DNA of 20,653 nt from a virus. The DNA is taken from the IMG/VR virus record IMGVR_UViG_3300033148_007459, positions 1 to 20,653 of that record; one strand, written 5' to 3'. Positions 1 through 5,986 of this stretch are shown piece by piece (position 1 is the stretch's first letter; every line of letters begins with the position of its first letter). The notes beneath the pieces are model-generated. The model saw only the letters and a program-made list of their open reading frames with translations. It did no database searches and was not told the origin of the DNA. Both the position numbers and the translations under genes were made by a program.

Positions 1-521
1 ACACTTTTATTATCTAACTTCTGTGCTTTATCAAATTCTTCGGAAGATGCTAAATTACCAATGCTATCTACGATTAACATCCACTTATGGCCACGTTTCA
101 ATTTTTGCAATTTATCTATCATAGCATTTTTTAAATCTAAAATATGATCAACTTCTGTCATAACCATGCCATTCAAATCAATACCAAAATCTTCCCATTC
201 ATCTGCATCCATTGATCCTTCAGTTTCTGTTAGGTCAACAACACCTTTTTGATATTTTTGAAAATTTTTGGCCAATATTTTTGCCAATAATGATTTTCCA
301 GATGATCTTTCACCTATAAATTGTGTTGATAAATTACCAGGAACTCCTCTATTTGGATCTCCAGATACTTGGCAATTTAAAATAACATTACCAGTGTCTA
401 TGTAGTAATCAGGAGTATATTCATCCCTACATTCTGCTAATATTTTAGGCTCATTCTTAACACTTCCTGCAATCATCTGTATTAAATCTCTTGCACTTAC
501 TTCTTTTTTCTTTTTTGCCAT
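1..521 (-). CDS. uvsX: UvsX/RecA-like recombinase, N-terminal half (runs off left edge)
   Basis: The 173 codons present start at ATG 521 after a strong GAGGAAAG Shine-Dalgarno; the C-terminus lies outside the window. A Walker A P-loop GERSSGKS is at residues 70-77, and a Walker B strand MLIVDS followed by IGNLASSEEFDKA starts near residue 148, strikingly like the DSLGNLASKKETEDA segment of T4 UvsX. A Lys-rich N-terminus precedes the core. In T4, UvsX is the RecA-like strand-exchange protein that polymerises on single-stranded DNA with ATP and drives recombination-dependent replication and repair. Upstream lie a TATAAATA late box (557-564), a terminator-like hairpin (578-610), a 20-codon leader ORF (540-602) and an early/middle-type promoter element (646-677), so expression probably has more than one phase. 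The fold is clear; assignment to UvsX rather than another phage RecA rests on the Walker B neighbourhood. Confidence 0.85.
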   Translation of the reverse strand, partial: MAKKKKEVSARDLIQMIAGSVKNEPKILAECRDEYTPDYYIDTGNVILNCQVSGDPNRGVPGNLSTQFIGERSSGKSLLAKILAKNFQKYQKGVVDLTETEGSMDADEWEDFGIDLNGMVMTEVDHILDLKNAMIDKLQKLKRGHKWMLIVDSIGNLASSEEFDKAQKLDNKS

Positions 522-539
522 TAAAACTTCTTTCCTCAT

Positions 540-602
540 TTAAATAACATTTATTTTATTTATATAATACAAAAAATGAACTTGAATTAGTTTACTAACC
601 AT
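540..602 (-). CDS. Possible 20-codon leader peptide upstream of uvsX
   Basis: A short ORF from ATG 602 to TAA at 540-542 encodes 20 residues beginning MVSKLIQVHF. An AAGGA Shine-Dalgarno lies 6 nt before the ATG. The ATG is 44 nt downstream of the promoter-like element at 646-677, close to the 45 and 40 nt seen for the other two copies of that element. The ORF spans the right arm (on RNA) and tail of the hairpin 578-610 and ends just before the uvsX Shine-Dalgarno. Its size alone gives no coding evidence; support is the ribosome site and conserved spacing. It may be a regulatory leader peptide or chance. Confidence 0.3.
   Translation of the reverse strand: MVSKLIQVHFLYYINKINVI
557..564 (-). 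promoter_or_regulatory. T4-type late promoter box (TATAAATA) for uvsX-like gene
   Basis: An exact TATAAATA on the minus strand, in the intergenic gap 36 bp before ATG 521. It matches the -10 element used by T4 late sigma factor gp55. The predicted transcript begins after the hairpin at 578-610 and still includes the GAGGAAAG Shine-Dalgarno. Confidence 0.55.
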
Positions 603-610
603 TCAAGTTC
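578..610 (-). terminator. Rho-independent-like terminator / attenuator hairpin
   Basis: GAACTTGAAT (578-587) and ATTCAAGTTC (601-610) form a perfect 10-bp stem with a 13-nt loop. Read on the minus strand it is followed by ATTTTTTG, a U-rich tail, so it looks like an intrinsic terminator for transcripts from the two small upstream genes. The leader ORF 540-602 runs through it, so it could instead act as an attenuator for uvsX. Confidence 0.6.
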
Positions 611-645
611 CTTTATAAAAACGTGTAATAATTTTGTAACTAAGG

Positions 646-677
646 TAAATATACATAAACTGTTTAAAAATAGCAAG
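646..677 (-). promoter_or_regulatory. Early/middle promoter-like element, copy A
   Basis: On the minus strand this reads CTTGCTATTTT, then TAAACAG, then TTTATGTATATTTA. It contains a -35-like TTGCTA, a 17-bp spacer and a -10-like TATATT. It is almost identical (3 mismatches in 32) to a plus-strand element at 4755-4786 and clearly related to 1193-1224. It lies just after the stop codon of the 68-aa gene and points toward the leader ORF and uvsX. Confidence 0.6.
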
Positions 678-688
678 ACTTATTTTAA

Positions 689-895
689 TTATTTTATATT
701 TTCAACGATCCACACATAGATATTATCTCTTACAACCGTGTCACATTCACCCCAATAGAAAAAATCTTGATGTAACTGTAATGGCAATTTATTCCAATAT
801 TCATAAATTTGTTGATCTGTAATACTTTCAACTACCCATTTTGTTTCTACTATAATATCATGTAAACTATCCAATTGTTTTCTATTCAACTTCAT
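689..895 (-). CDS. Small hypothetical protein (68 aa)
   Basis: Not recognised. An acidic/aromatic 68-residue protein rich in Trp and Tyr (YWNKLP, FFYWGE, YVWIVE), with no signal peptide, membrane segment or Cys cluster. ATG 895 has a GGGA Shine-Dalgarno about 8 nt upstream and begins 12 nt after the stop of the 81-aa gene, so the two form a small operon. The likely promoter is the element at 1193-1224, and the hairpin at 578-610 is the probable end. The position between portal and uvsX and the small size fit accessory phage genes of the early or middle class, but no function can be assigned. Confidence 0.6.
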   Translation of the reverse strand: MKLNRKQLDSLHDIIVETKWVVESITDQQIYEYWNKLPLQLHQDFFYWGECDTVVRDNIYVWIVENIK

Positions 896-907
896 ATGTT
901 TGTCCCA

Positions 908-1153
908 TTAATATTTTATTTTTTCTTTCCAGAATTTATTAAATTGATGCAATGTCTCAAACTCATTACTTTTTCTACTATCTTCTTTTTTCAAAATAAA
1001 AACATTTTCATCTTCTTCTGAAAATTCTTTTTTCAAAGTGTATTGTACATTTTTTGAAAGTGAAAATTTATGCATTACTCTACAATCCAAATCATAACCC
1101 CAACCACCGAGTTCTAAATTTTGTTGCTCATCTGTATTAAATTGAATGCTCAT
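908..1153 (-). CDS. Small hypothetical protein (81 aa)
   Basis: Not recognised. The protein begins MSIQFNTDEQQNLELGGWGYDL and is charged and apparently soluble, without membrane segments or known motifs. A GTG at 1162 would add three residues, but the GAGG Shine-Dalgarno at 1163-1166 is 9 nt from ATG 1153 and abuts the GTG, so 1153 is the better start. It is the first gene after a promoter-like element (1193-1224) and follows the terminator behind the portal gene (1227-1259), indicating a separate transcription unit shared with the 68-aa gene downstream. Confidence 0.65.
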   Translation of the reverse strand: MSIQFNTDEQQNLELGGWGYDLDCRVMHKFSLSKNVQYTLKKEFSEEDENVFILKKEDSRKSNEFETLHQFNKFWKEKIKY

Positions 1154-1192
1154 TGTAGTCACCTCACAAGTAAATATTTTTTAGTTATACTT

Positions 1193-1224
1193 TTAATATA
1201 TACAAACTTTTTTAAAAAAGCAAA
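1193..1224 (-). promoter_or_regulatory. Early/middle promoter-like element, copy C
   Basis: The minus strand reads TTTGCTTTTTT, then AAAAAAG, then TTTGTATATATTAA. It matches copy A at 25 of 32 positions without gaps: the TTGCT block, the AGTTT core and the -10-like TATATT coincide. It lies between the portal terminator (1227-1259) and ATG 1153, 40 nt from that start codon. Confidence 0.55.
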
Positions 1225-1226
1225 TA

Positions 1227-1259
1227 AAAAATGCACTACTTTTAACATAGTGCATTTTT
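1227..1259 (-). terminator. Intrinsic terminator after portal gene
   Basis: AAAAATGCACTA (1227-1238) and TAGTGCATTTTT (1248-1259) form a perfect 12-bp inverted repeat with a 9-nt loop. Its A/T flanks provide a U-tract in the minus-strand transcript. It begins 28 bp after the portal stop codon and immediately precedes a promoter-like element for the next small operon. The symmetrical tract could also terminate plus-strand transcription. Confidence 0.8.
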
Positions 1260-1286
1260 ATTTATTCAATACATGTAATTATAACA

Positions 1287-3428
1287 TTATTTTTCTTGTA
1301 ATATCAATCCATCTTCGCCTTGAGCAACTACGAAAACTGTTTCTGATTTTGGTTCAATTACTTCATCCCCAATTTCAGCATTAGATAACAAGAATTCCAA
1401 TTCAGATAAATCAGTATATATTTCTTGATCCGATTCATCATTAACCATAATGTCATTATTTAACTTGAAATCTTGCACAATATCTGAAAAATCTTCTTCA
1501 ACTTCTTCAGCATCCATTTTTTCTTTATTTGCATCAATTTTTTCTTGTTGTGTTTTTAATTCAATTTCCATTTGTTTTTCTAATTGGGTAATTTGATCAT
1601 CAGATAAATTGAGAATATCTCTCATTACAAAATCTTTAGTGAATATTATAATTTCACCATTTTCATCATCTTTAATAGTGAATTCTTTTATTTCATTTAG
1701 TAAATCCAATCTACTTCTTAATTTTGCAACTCTTTTCAATTCAGCATAATCATTATTATCAGCAAATTTAAATTTTATTGCTCTACTATATAATCCTTTC
1801 CATTCTTCTTCATTAATTATATTTTTACAAATCAATTGTTTTTTCATTAAGTCTTTAAAAGCAAATGAGAATTGTTTTCTTAATTTAACAACAAATTTAA
1901 AAAAGTTGATTTCTTCTCTTTCAACTTCCTGAGATTCACCAAATTGCATTGTTGCGCCTTCTTTATTCCGTCTTAAGCGGGGAACTCTCAGTGATCTATA
2001 TACCTTATCTAGGAAATATTCCAGTATAGGTAATCCATTGATATCCATTGATGATGCTGACAATTCTTCTATTTTCATTCCTTTTTGATCGCCTCTATGC
2101 GGAACAAAAATATCTCTTGAAAGATTTATTTTATCTTTAGTATTTTCAATTCTACCTGTTGATTGATTATATTTTGATTGAGTTGACATCTTCTTAGCAA
2201 TTTCAGCGACTTTTTGCTTCACTTTTGGTTCTGGCATATCATCAACATCAATATAGAATATTAGTTTTTCAACAGATCTTGTAATTGCATATATAACTAA
2301 TGAATTTTCAATTGCATTTAATTGATTCAATGGTTTTATGGCAAAATTTAAAAATGAAAGTGGAATTTTATTTTTACCATCCCATAAACCAGAATTTGAT
2401 TCTGAAATTTGATCTGATAACCAAACCTTTTGATCCTTTTGCCTAAAACTAGAAAAATCATTGTATGAATTGTCATCTGTTTTAACATAAACATATTTAT
2501 GTATTTCTTTAGAATATTTCTTTAGAATCCCGACTGGATCTATTGGAACAACATATTGTATTCCATCAGTTATTTTCTTATTGTCATAAACTGCTTCAAG
2601 CAACATTGTTCCTTCAATAAAAAAATTTCTAAATAATTGTTCTAAATTATTATCAAGATCCATTATTGAATATAGATATTTCCATTCATCGGATATTTTT
2701 GTTTTAGTACTATCTGGAATTTTTTTATCATCATCATTAAAATCAATGGCCATTATATCCGACATTGTATCAACAACAACAGATTCATTTGTTATTTCTT
2801 CCAATGCTTCTTGAATTTCAATATGTGACGTTGATAATCTCCGCCAAACAGGAATCATTTCACTTGCTTGATGCTGCTTGTATAATTCATATACTGTATT
2901 AGAAACGTCTATTCCCAAATCCTTAATAACATCCTTATACTCAGATGTTTGAGACATATTTTTTTGTTTTGAAGGATCGTGCTTTTGAAGAATTTCTTTT
3001 TCTAATTTTTCATTCAACATATTCTTTAAAACTTTAGTTTCAAGTGAGTTAAATTGTGGGCTATCTTCACTCAATACTGAATTATTTTTTTCTTGCTTTT
3101 CAAGTTTATTAAGCAATACATCTTTGATTATTTTTTCTTCATATAATTTCATTTGCTCATCAGTGATGTCCGTACCTTTCAAACTATTATCATTTTGAAA
3201 TAACTGAAATCTAACTTGCTCACATTTCTTAGAACAAAATTCTTCATAGCCTTTTTCAAGTGAGATAAAATCAGTTTCTTTCTTGCATAAATTACAAACA
3301 TCTTCATCATTAACTTTCAAATATTTGTCATAATATTGTTTAGCTTTAATTTTATGTTTTCTCAGATGTGAAGTCAAACCTCGATAACCCTGACATTCTT
3401 TGCTACATATTTTGCATATTATTTTCAT
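1287..3428 (-). CDS. 20: Portal protein (gp20-like) with N-terminal zinc-finger module
   Basis: The T4 gp20-type portal forms the ring at the unique capsid vertex through which DNA is packaged and ejected. Residues about 160-620 follow T4 gp20: FYIDVDDMPEPK (391-402), then STGRIENTKDKINLSRD, IFVPHRGDQKG, RVPRLRR and EIxFxKFVxxLRxxF (506-520). At 713 aa it is far longer than T4 gp20 (524). The N-terminal 70 residues carry a C2H2 finger (C5, C8, H21, H25) and a second Cys cluster (C45, C48, C65, C69) joined by KAKQYYDKYLK, the module seen in the endonuclease at 17753-19129. Residues 70-160 are a charged, helical linker, and about 90 extra C-terminal residues are acidic then beta-like. ATG 3428 has an AGG 7 nt upstream and the zinc-finger codons are in frame, so the fusion appears genuine. 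It follows the gp4-like and possible gp2-like genes and precedes a terminator. Confidence 0.92.
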   Translation of the reverse strand: MKIICKICSKECQGYRGLTSHLRKHKIKAKQYYDKYLKVNDEDVCNLCKKETDFISLEKGYEEFCSKKCEQVRFQLFQNDNSLKGTDITDEQMKLYEEKIIKDVLLNKLEKQEKNNSVLSEDSPQFNSLETKVLKNMLNEKLEKEILQKHDPSKQKNMSQTSEYKDVIKDLGIDVSNTVYELYKQHQASEMIPVWRRLSTSHIEIQEALEEITNESVVVDTMSDIMAIDFNDDDKKIPDSTKTKISDEWKYLYSIMDLDNNLEQLFRNFFIEGTMLLEAVYDNKKITDGIQYVVPIDPVGILKKYSKEIHKYVYVKTDDNSYNDFSSFRQKDQKVWLSDQISESNSGLWDGKNKIPLSFLNFAIKPLNQLNAIENSLVIYAITRSVEKLIFYIDVDDMPEPKVKQKVAEIAKKMSTQSKYNQSTGRIENTKDKINLSRDIFVPHRGDQKGMKIEELSASSMDINGLPILEYFLDKVYRSLRVPRLRRNKEGATMQFGESQEVEREEINFFKFVVKLRKQFSFAFKDLMKKQLICKNIINEEEWKGLYSRAIKFKFADNNDYAELKRVAKLRSRLDLLNEIKEFTIKDDENGEIIIFTKDFVMRDILNLSDDQITQLEKQMEIELKTQQEKIDANKEKMDAEEVEEDFSDIVQDFKLNNDIMVNDESDQEIYTDLSELEFLLSNAEIGDEVIEPKSETVFVVAQGEDGLILQEK

Positions 3429-3442
3429 GTTTTACCTATTTA

Positions 3443-4093
3443 TTAAAAATGTTGTATTTTGTGTTGTTTACTTAAATATGACCATCTTGCTCGAAGGGTT
3501 GATTGGTATCCTGAAGAAAATAAAATTGGATAATTCTTAATTGGAAATCTTCTAGGTTCTTTTATTCTATCAACTAAATATAATCTAAGTGCATTGTTTC
3601 CAAAAACTTCACTATTTAAAGCAGGATCACCTTTTAATTTTAAATAAGTCAACATAATAAATCTCTTCATTAACATTTTAAAATTTTTATTTACTTTCCA
3701 GTCCATTTCCAAATATTTGTCAACTATTAAATTGAATATTTTTTTTCTGGAATTCTTTTTCGTAATCCAGTGAAGATTTATTCCTAGCATATAATAATTG
3801 CCATTTTTCTTATATGTGCTCAAAACAATAACTAAAGGTGATTGATCATAATGATGCATTTTATCTTTAGTTTTTGCATTTGGATATTTGAAAACTAAAA
3901 CTTCTCCTGGCATCAGATCACTAACTTTTCTTAATTTGCCTCTAGAATAGCTCTTTATTTCCTGCTCCAACTTCTTTTCTTTTTTCTTTAAAGTAAGCTT
4001 ATCAACTCGTTCTTGTTCTTTAGCTACCTTTTTTTCCAAGTTTATTTTATCACGAGCCAATTGTTTTAAAGTTTTTTCTTTTTTCTTAGGCAT
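3443..4093 (-). CDS. T4-like head/tail protein, possibly gp2-like DNA end protector
   Basis: 216 aa. Residues 1-47 are a Lys/Glu-rich helix, probably coiled coil. The core PGEVLVFKYPNAKTKDK (62-78), then HHYDQSPLVIVL and YYMLGINLHWI (100-110), has the pattern of a family common in T4-like marine phages (x-FxYxAKTKDxxxYYDxxPLVxxL...LGxNLHY), which I recall as annotated DNA end protector, though I am unsure of that name. T4 gp2 caps packaged DNA ends and protects them from host RecBCD. The adjacent gene is gp4-like, and genes 2 and 4 are also neighbours in T4, which supports the idea. The start lies 2 nt after the upstream stop, so the genes are probably translated together. The C-terminus is basic and aromatic. 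A structural role is likely; the exact identity is tentative. Confidence 0.6.
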   Translation of the reverse strand: MPKKKEKTLKQLARDKINLEKKVAKEQERVDKLTLKKKEKKLEQEIKSYSRGKLRKVSDLMPGEVLVFKYPNAKTKDKMHHYDQSPLVIVLSTYKKNGNYYMLGINLHWITKKNSRKKIFNLIVDKYLEMDWKVNKNFKMLMKRFIMLTYLKLKGDPALNSEVFGNNALRLYLVDRIKEPRRFPIKNYPILFSSGYQSTLRARWSYLSKQHKIQHF

Positions 4094-4095
4094 AA

Positions 4096-4698
4096 TTATA
4101 TACTCAAATTCAAATTACAAAGTTCTTTTTCAGTTATTATTTTAAAATATATCTTTCTACCTTTTTTTCTTTCAGTAGCACAAAATTCTTTCGCTGCTTG
4201 CCATTTTGATCTATTTTGATAATATGTATATAACGCATAATTATAGGATTTTTTATTCTTATACTTTTTTGAATTTGGTTCAATTGTTTGATTTTTAGGT
4301 TTAACTTCAACAATTATTTCTTTACCACTTTTTTGCATATAATAAAAATCAGTAAAATATCTTCTTATCCTAGGTTTAACTGTTATAATTTGACCATTTG
4401 CAAATTCATATGGAAATACATATCGCATTACATAGTCTTTATCTTCAGAACTCCACTTAACAATTTCATCTTCTATATCCAACCACATGCAATATTTTAT
4501 TTCATATGAAGATCTCAATGTGACTACTTTATCATGATTACAATTTTTTTCAGGATATCGCAAACTATCATAAAAATTTTGGATTTGCTTGTAGTTCGTC
4601 TTTTTAGTTTTTCTAGGTGATGAAGTTTTATTTGTATTCTTCTTTTTTGTGCCTGTTTTAAGATATTTCTTCCTAGTAGTATTTCTTAATTTTCGCAT
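4096..4698 (-). CDS. 4: Head completion nuclease-like protein (gp4-like)
   Basis: 200 aa. A very basic N-terminal tail (about residues 1-35, Lys/Arg/Thr-rich) precedes a compact PD-(D/E)XK-type core: LRSSYEIKYCMWLD (E66), VKWSSED (81-87), RIRRYFTDFYY (D117) and IIVEVKP (E131, K133). The S-S-x-E, W-S-S-E, R-R-Y-F-x-D-F and E-V-K-P succession is characteristic of T4 gp4 (gp50/65) head-completion proteins, which act on the filled head before tail joining and resemble an endonuclease that trims or handles the packaged DNA end. A TATAAATA late box lies at 4723-4730, 25 bp before ATG 4698, and the gene heads the gp4 / possible gp2 / portal unit. All putative catalytic residues look intact. The Shine-Dalgarno is weak. 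Confidence 0.85.
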   Translation of the reverse strand: MRKLRNTTRKKYLKTGTKKKNTNKTSSPRKTKKTNYKQIQNFYDSLRYPEKNCNHDKVVTLRSSYEIKYCMWLDIEDEIVKWSSEDKDYVMRYVFPYEFANGQIITVKPRIRRYFTDFYYMQKSGKEIIVEVKPKNQTIEPNSKKYKNKKSYNYALYTYYQNRSKWQAAKEFCATERKKGRKIYFKIITEKELCNLNLSI

Positions 4699-4722
4699 AT
4701 AATTTAACTTTATTTTTTATTA

Positions 4723-4730
4723 TATTTATA
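4723..4730 (-). promoter_or_regulatory. T4-type late promoter box (TATAAATA) for gp4-like operon
   Basis: An exact TATAAATA on the minus strand, 25 bp upstream of ATG 4698, in the divergent gap before the plus-strand gene at 4831. It would drive the gp4-like, possible gp2-like and portal genes. Confidence 0.6.
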
Positions 4731-4754
4731 TTTGTAAAAATAAATGAAATAATG

Positions 4755-4786
4755 CTTGCTATTTTGAAATAGTTTATGTAAATTTA
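4755..4786 (+). promoter_or_regulatory. Early/middle promoter-like element, copy B
   Basis: The plus strand reads CTTGCTATTTT, then GAAATAG, then TTTATGTAAATTTA. It is 29/32 identical to copy A on the opposite strand (646-677). It holds a -35-like TTGCTA and a -10-like TAAATT 17 bp apart, and lies 45 nt before ATG 4831. Confidence 0.6.
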
Positions 4787-4830
4787 ATTATAAGAAAGTT
4801 AAATAAAAATTATTACTAATGGAGAAAATT

Positions 4831-4992
4831 ATGAAAATTCTACAAAAAATTAAAAAATGGTTTGCTGAATTTAATAAACCAATTCCTCAAACAGGTTATA
4901 ACCCACCTCCAGATTATCCACGTCCAAAACCAATTGTATCGCCGCCACCAATTCCACCTGTTATACATAGAGTTGATGTCTACTACAAATAA
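4831..4992 (+). CDS. Short proline-rich protein (53 aa), only plus-strand gene
   Basis: A 53-codon ORF with GGAG (4821-4824) 6 nt before the ATG. The first 14 residues (MKILQKIKKWFAEF) look like a basic amphipathic helix. Residues 17-45 are proline-rich (13 Pro in all; NPPPDYPRPKP and SPPPIPP), typical of an extended polyproline II segment that binds partner proteins. The tail is HRVDVYYK. No known family is recognised. The gene is oriented against every other gene here, sits between a promoter-like element (4755-4786) and a long hairpin (4996-5068), and so forms a self-contained monocistronic unit. That arrangement fits an early host-interaction protein placed among late genes, but the function is unknown. 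No signal peptide or transmembrane helix is evident. Confidence 0.7.
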   Translation: MKILQKIKKWFAEFNKPIPQTGYNPPPDYPRPKPIVSPPPIPPVIHRVDVYYK

Positions 4993-4995
4993 ACA

Positions 4996-5068
4996 CCCTT
5001 TATAAACAACAAAACTTTTTCTGATAGTAAATACTACTAAAGGAAAAAGTTTTGTTGTTTATGAAGGG
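4996..5068. terminator. Very long bidirectional hairpin between convergent genes
   Basis: Arms 4996-5021 and 5043-5068 pair over 26 bp with a single G-U wobble (T5001/G5063), leaving a 21-nt loop that can form a small inner TAGTA/TACTA stem. It starts 3 bp after the stop of the plus-strand gene and lies 16 bp past the stop of the minus-strand tube-family gene, so it should separate converging transcripts. There is no clean U-tract after the stem; the U-rich tracts are inside the arms. Confidence 0.8.
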
Positions 5069-5084
5069 CTAGATTTGCTTAGAA

Positions 5085-5558
5085 TTAAGATCTAACAAAT
5101 ATCATATCATCAAATCTTGCTGTGATTGAATAGAATAAATTTTGTGAACTCTTCAAATCTAATTGCATGTCACCAACTTCTGTAATTATCATATCTTTAA
5201 ATTGAATTTTGGCAATTTGATTATTTTTTCCGCTATTTAATATTAATGTACCTTGAAATATTTTATCCTCTTGGTTCATAATTCCTATTTGTAGATTATG
5301 ACCTCTTCTCATTTCTTGATAAACTTCTTCCCAACCATTATATTCAGCATCACAGATAACTTCAAACATTAGGTCATTAAATGTTAATTCATCTGATGGA
5401 AAATTCATCTTTGCACCTGCAATTCTCTGTTCAACAACTCCATAGCTCCATCCAGGAATATTCACTGATTGAAGAAAAAATTCAAAATTCTTTAAATCAC
5501 TTGATAATACGAATTGAAATTTTGATGTTTTACTATTAGATACGCTTTTACTTGTCAT
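5085..5558 (-). CDS. Tail tube family protein (gp19/gp54-like)
   Basis: 157 aa, close to T4 gp19 (163 aa). The pattern NFEFFLQSVNIPGWSYG (24-40) followed by a short beta-hairpin, LTFNDLMFEVICDAEYNGWEEVYQEM and a C-terminal beta-rich half ending FYSITARFDDMIF resembles the T4-like tail tube / tube-initiator fold: an 'x-x-IPG' loop, an 'F-x-x-L-x-V-x-x-x-x-D' strand and an amphipathic helix E-x-Y. Such proteins stack as hexameric rings forming the channel inside the contractile sheath, or initiate the tube on the baseplate. Its start overlaps the stop of the M15 peptidase gene (TAATG), implying translational coupling and equal late expression; an AGGG Shine-Dalgarno precedes it. Whether it is the main tube protein or a gp54-like initiator cannot be decided here. 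Confidence 0.7.
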   Translation of the reverse strand: MTSKSVSNSKTSKFQFVLSSDLKNFEFFLQSVNIPGWSYGVVEQRIAGAKMNFPSDELTFNDLMFEVICDAEYNGWEEVYQEMRRGHNLQIGIMNQEDKIFQGTLILNSGKNNQIAKIQFKDMIITEVGDMQLDLKSSQNLFYSITARFDDMIFVRS

Positions 5559-5986
5559 TATTTAACCCTGAAAAAATACATTCCCTTTTTATTACTATTT
5601 CTACAATCAATATGCACCCAGTTTACATTATCTTCAACGTAACTGATATAACGAAATTCTTTTCTATTTTGATTTGCTCTTAATATTCGTCTTACTTGTT
5701 CAGCAGTATAACCTTCCACATCAAAATCCAGACCACGTCCAAAATTGTGCATTGAACTGAAGTAAAATAATTTATAGTGAAAAGTTCTTAATCCTCTCCA
5801 CTGAAAATTTCCATTCCAATACCAATTATTAATAGTAACCTTTCGTTTAAAAAACTTTCTTATTTGATCTATTGAATACAAAATTCTTGGATCAAAAAAT
5901 CTCCATGCTTTTTCACCATATATTCTATACAATTCAGGATCAATGAGTTCATATATTTTAAAATATTTTGGTTTATAATATTTCAT
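5558..5986 (-). CDS. M15-type zinc peptidase (endolysin or tail-associated)
   Basis: 142 aa. The zinc-peptidase signature S-x-H-x-x-G-x-x-x-D is present at S78, H80, G83 and D87 (SMHNFGRGLDFDV), and W-V-H-I-D at 123-127 supplies the second His (H125). This matches the peptidase M15 / DD- or L-Ala-D-Glu carboxypeptidase fold that cleaves peptide cross-bridges of peptidoglycan. The N-terminal half is rich in Tyr/Phe/Arg and may help wall or partner contact. There is no signal peptide. The gene overlaps its upstream neighbour by one base (TAATG) and is flanked by tail-fibre and tube genes rather than a holin, so it could be a virion peptidase for local wall digestion during infection as well as a lysis enzyme. 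Confidence 0.8.
   Translation of the reverse strand: MKYYKPKYFKIYELIDPELYRIYGEKAWRFFDPRILYSIDQIRKFFKRKVTINNWYWNGNFQWRGLRTFHYKLFYFSSMHNFGRGLDFDVEGYTAEQVRRILRANQNRKEFRYISYVEDNVNWVHIDCRNSNKKGMYFFRVK

Noticed and set aside
1154-1162. GTG start for the 81-aa protein
   Set aside because: It is adjacent to the GAGG ribosome site; ATG 1153 is 9 nt away and suits it.
3437-3444. AATAAATA near-match before the portal (similar at 8276-8283)
   Set aside because: They lie only 9-14 bp from the start codon, overlapping the preceding gene's end, too close to give a transcript with a ribosome site.
4751-4759. T4 MotA-box-like AATGCTTGC before the plus-strand gene
   Set aside because: Two mismatches to the MotA consensus and wrong spacing to a -10; the repeated 32-bp element explains the site better.
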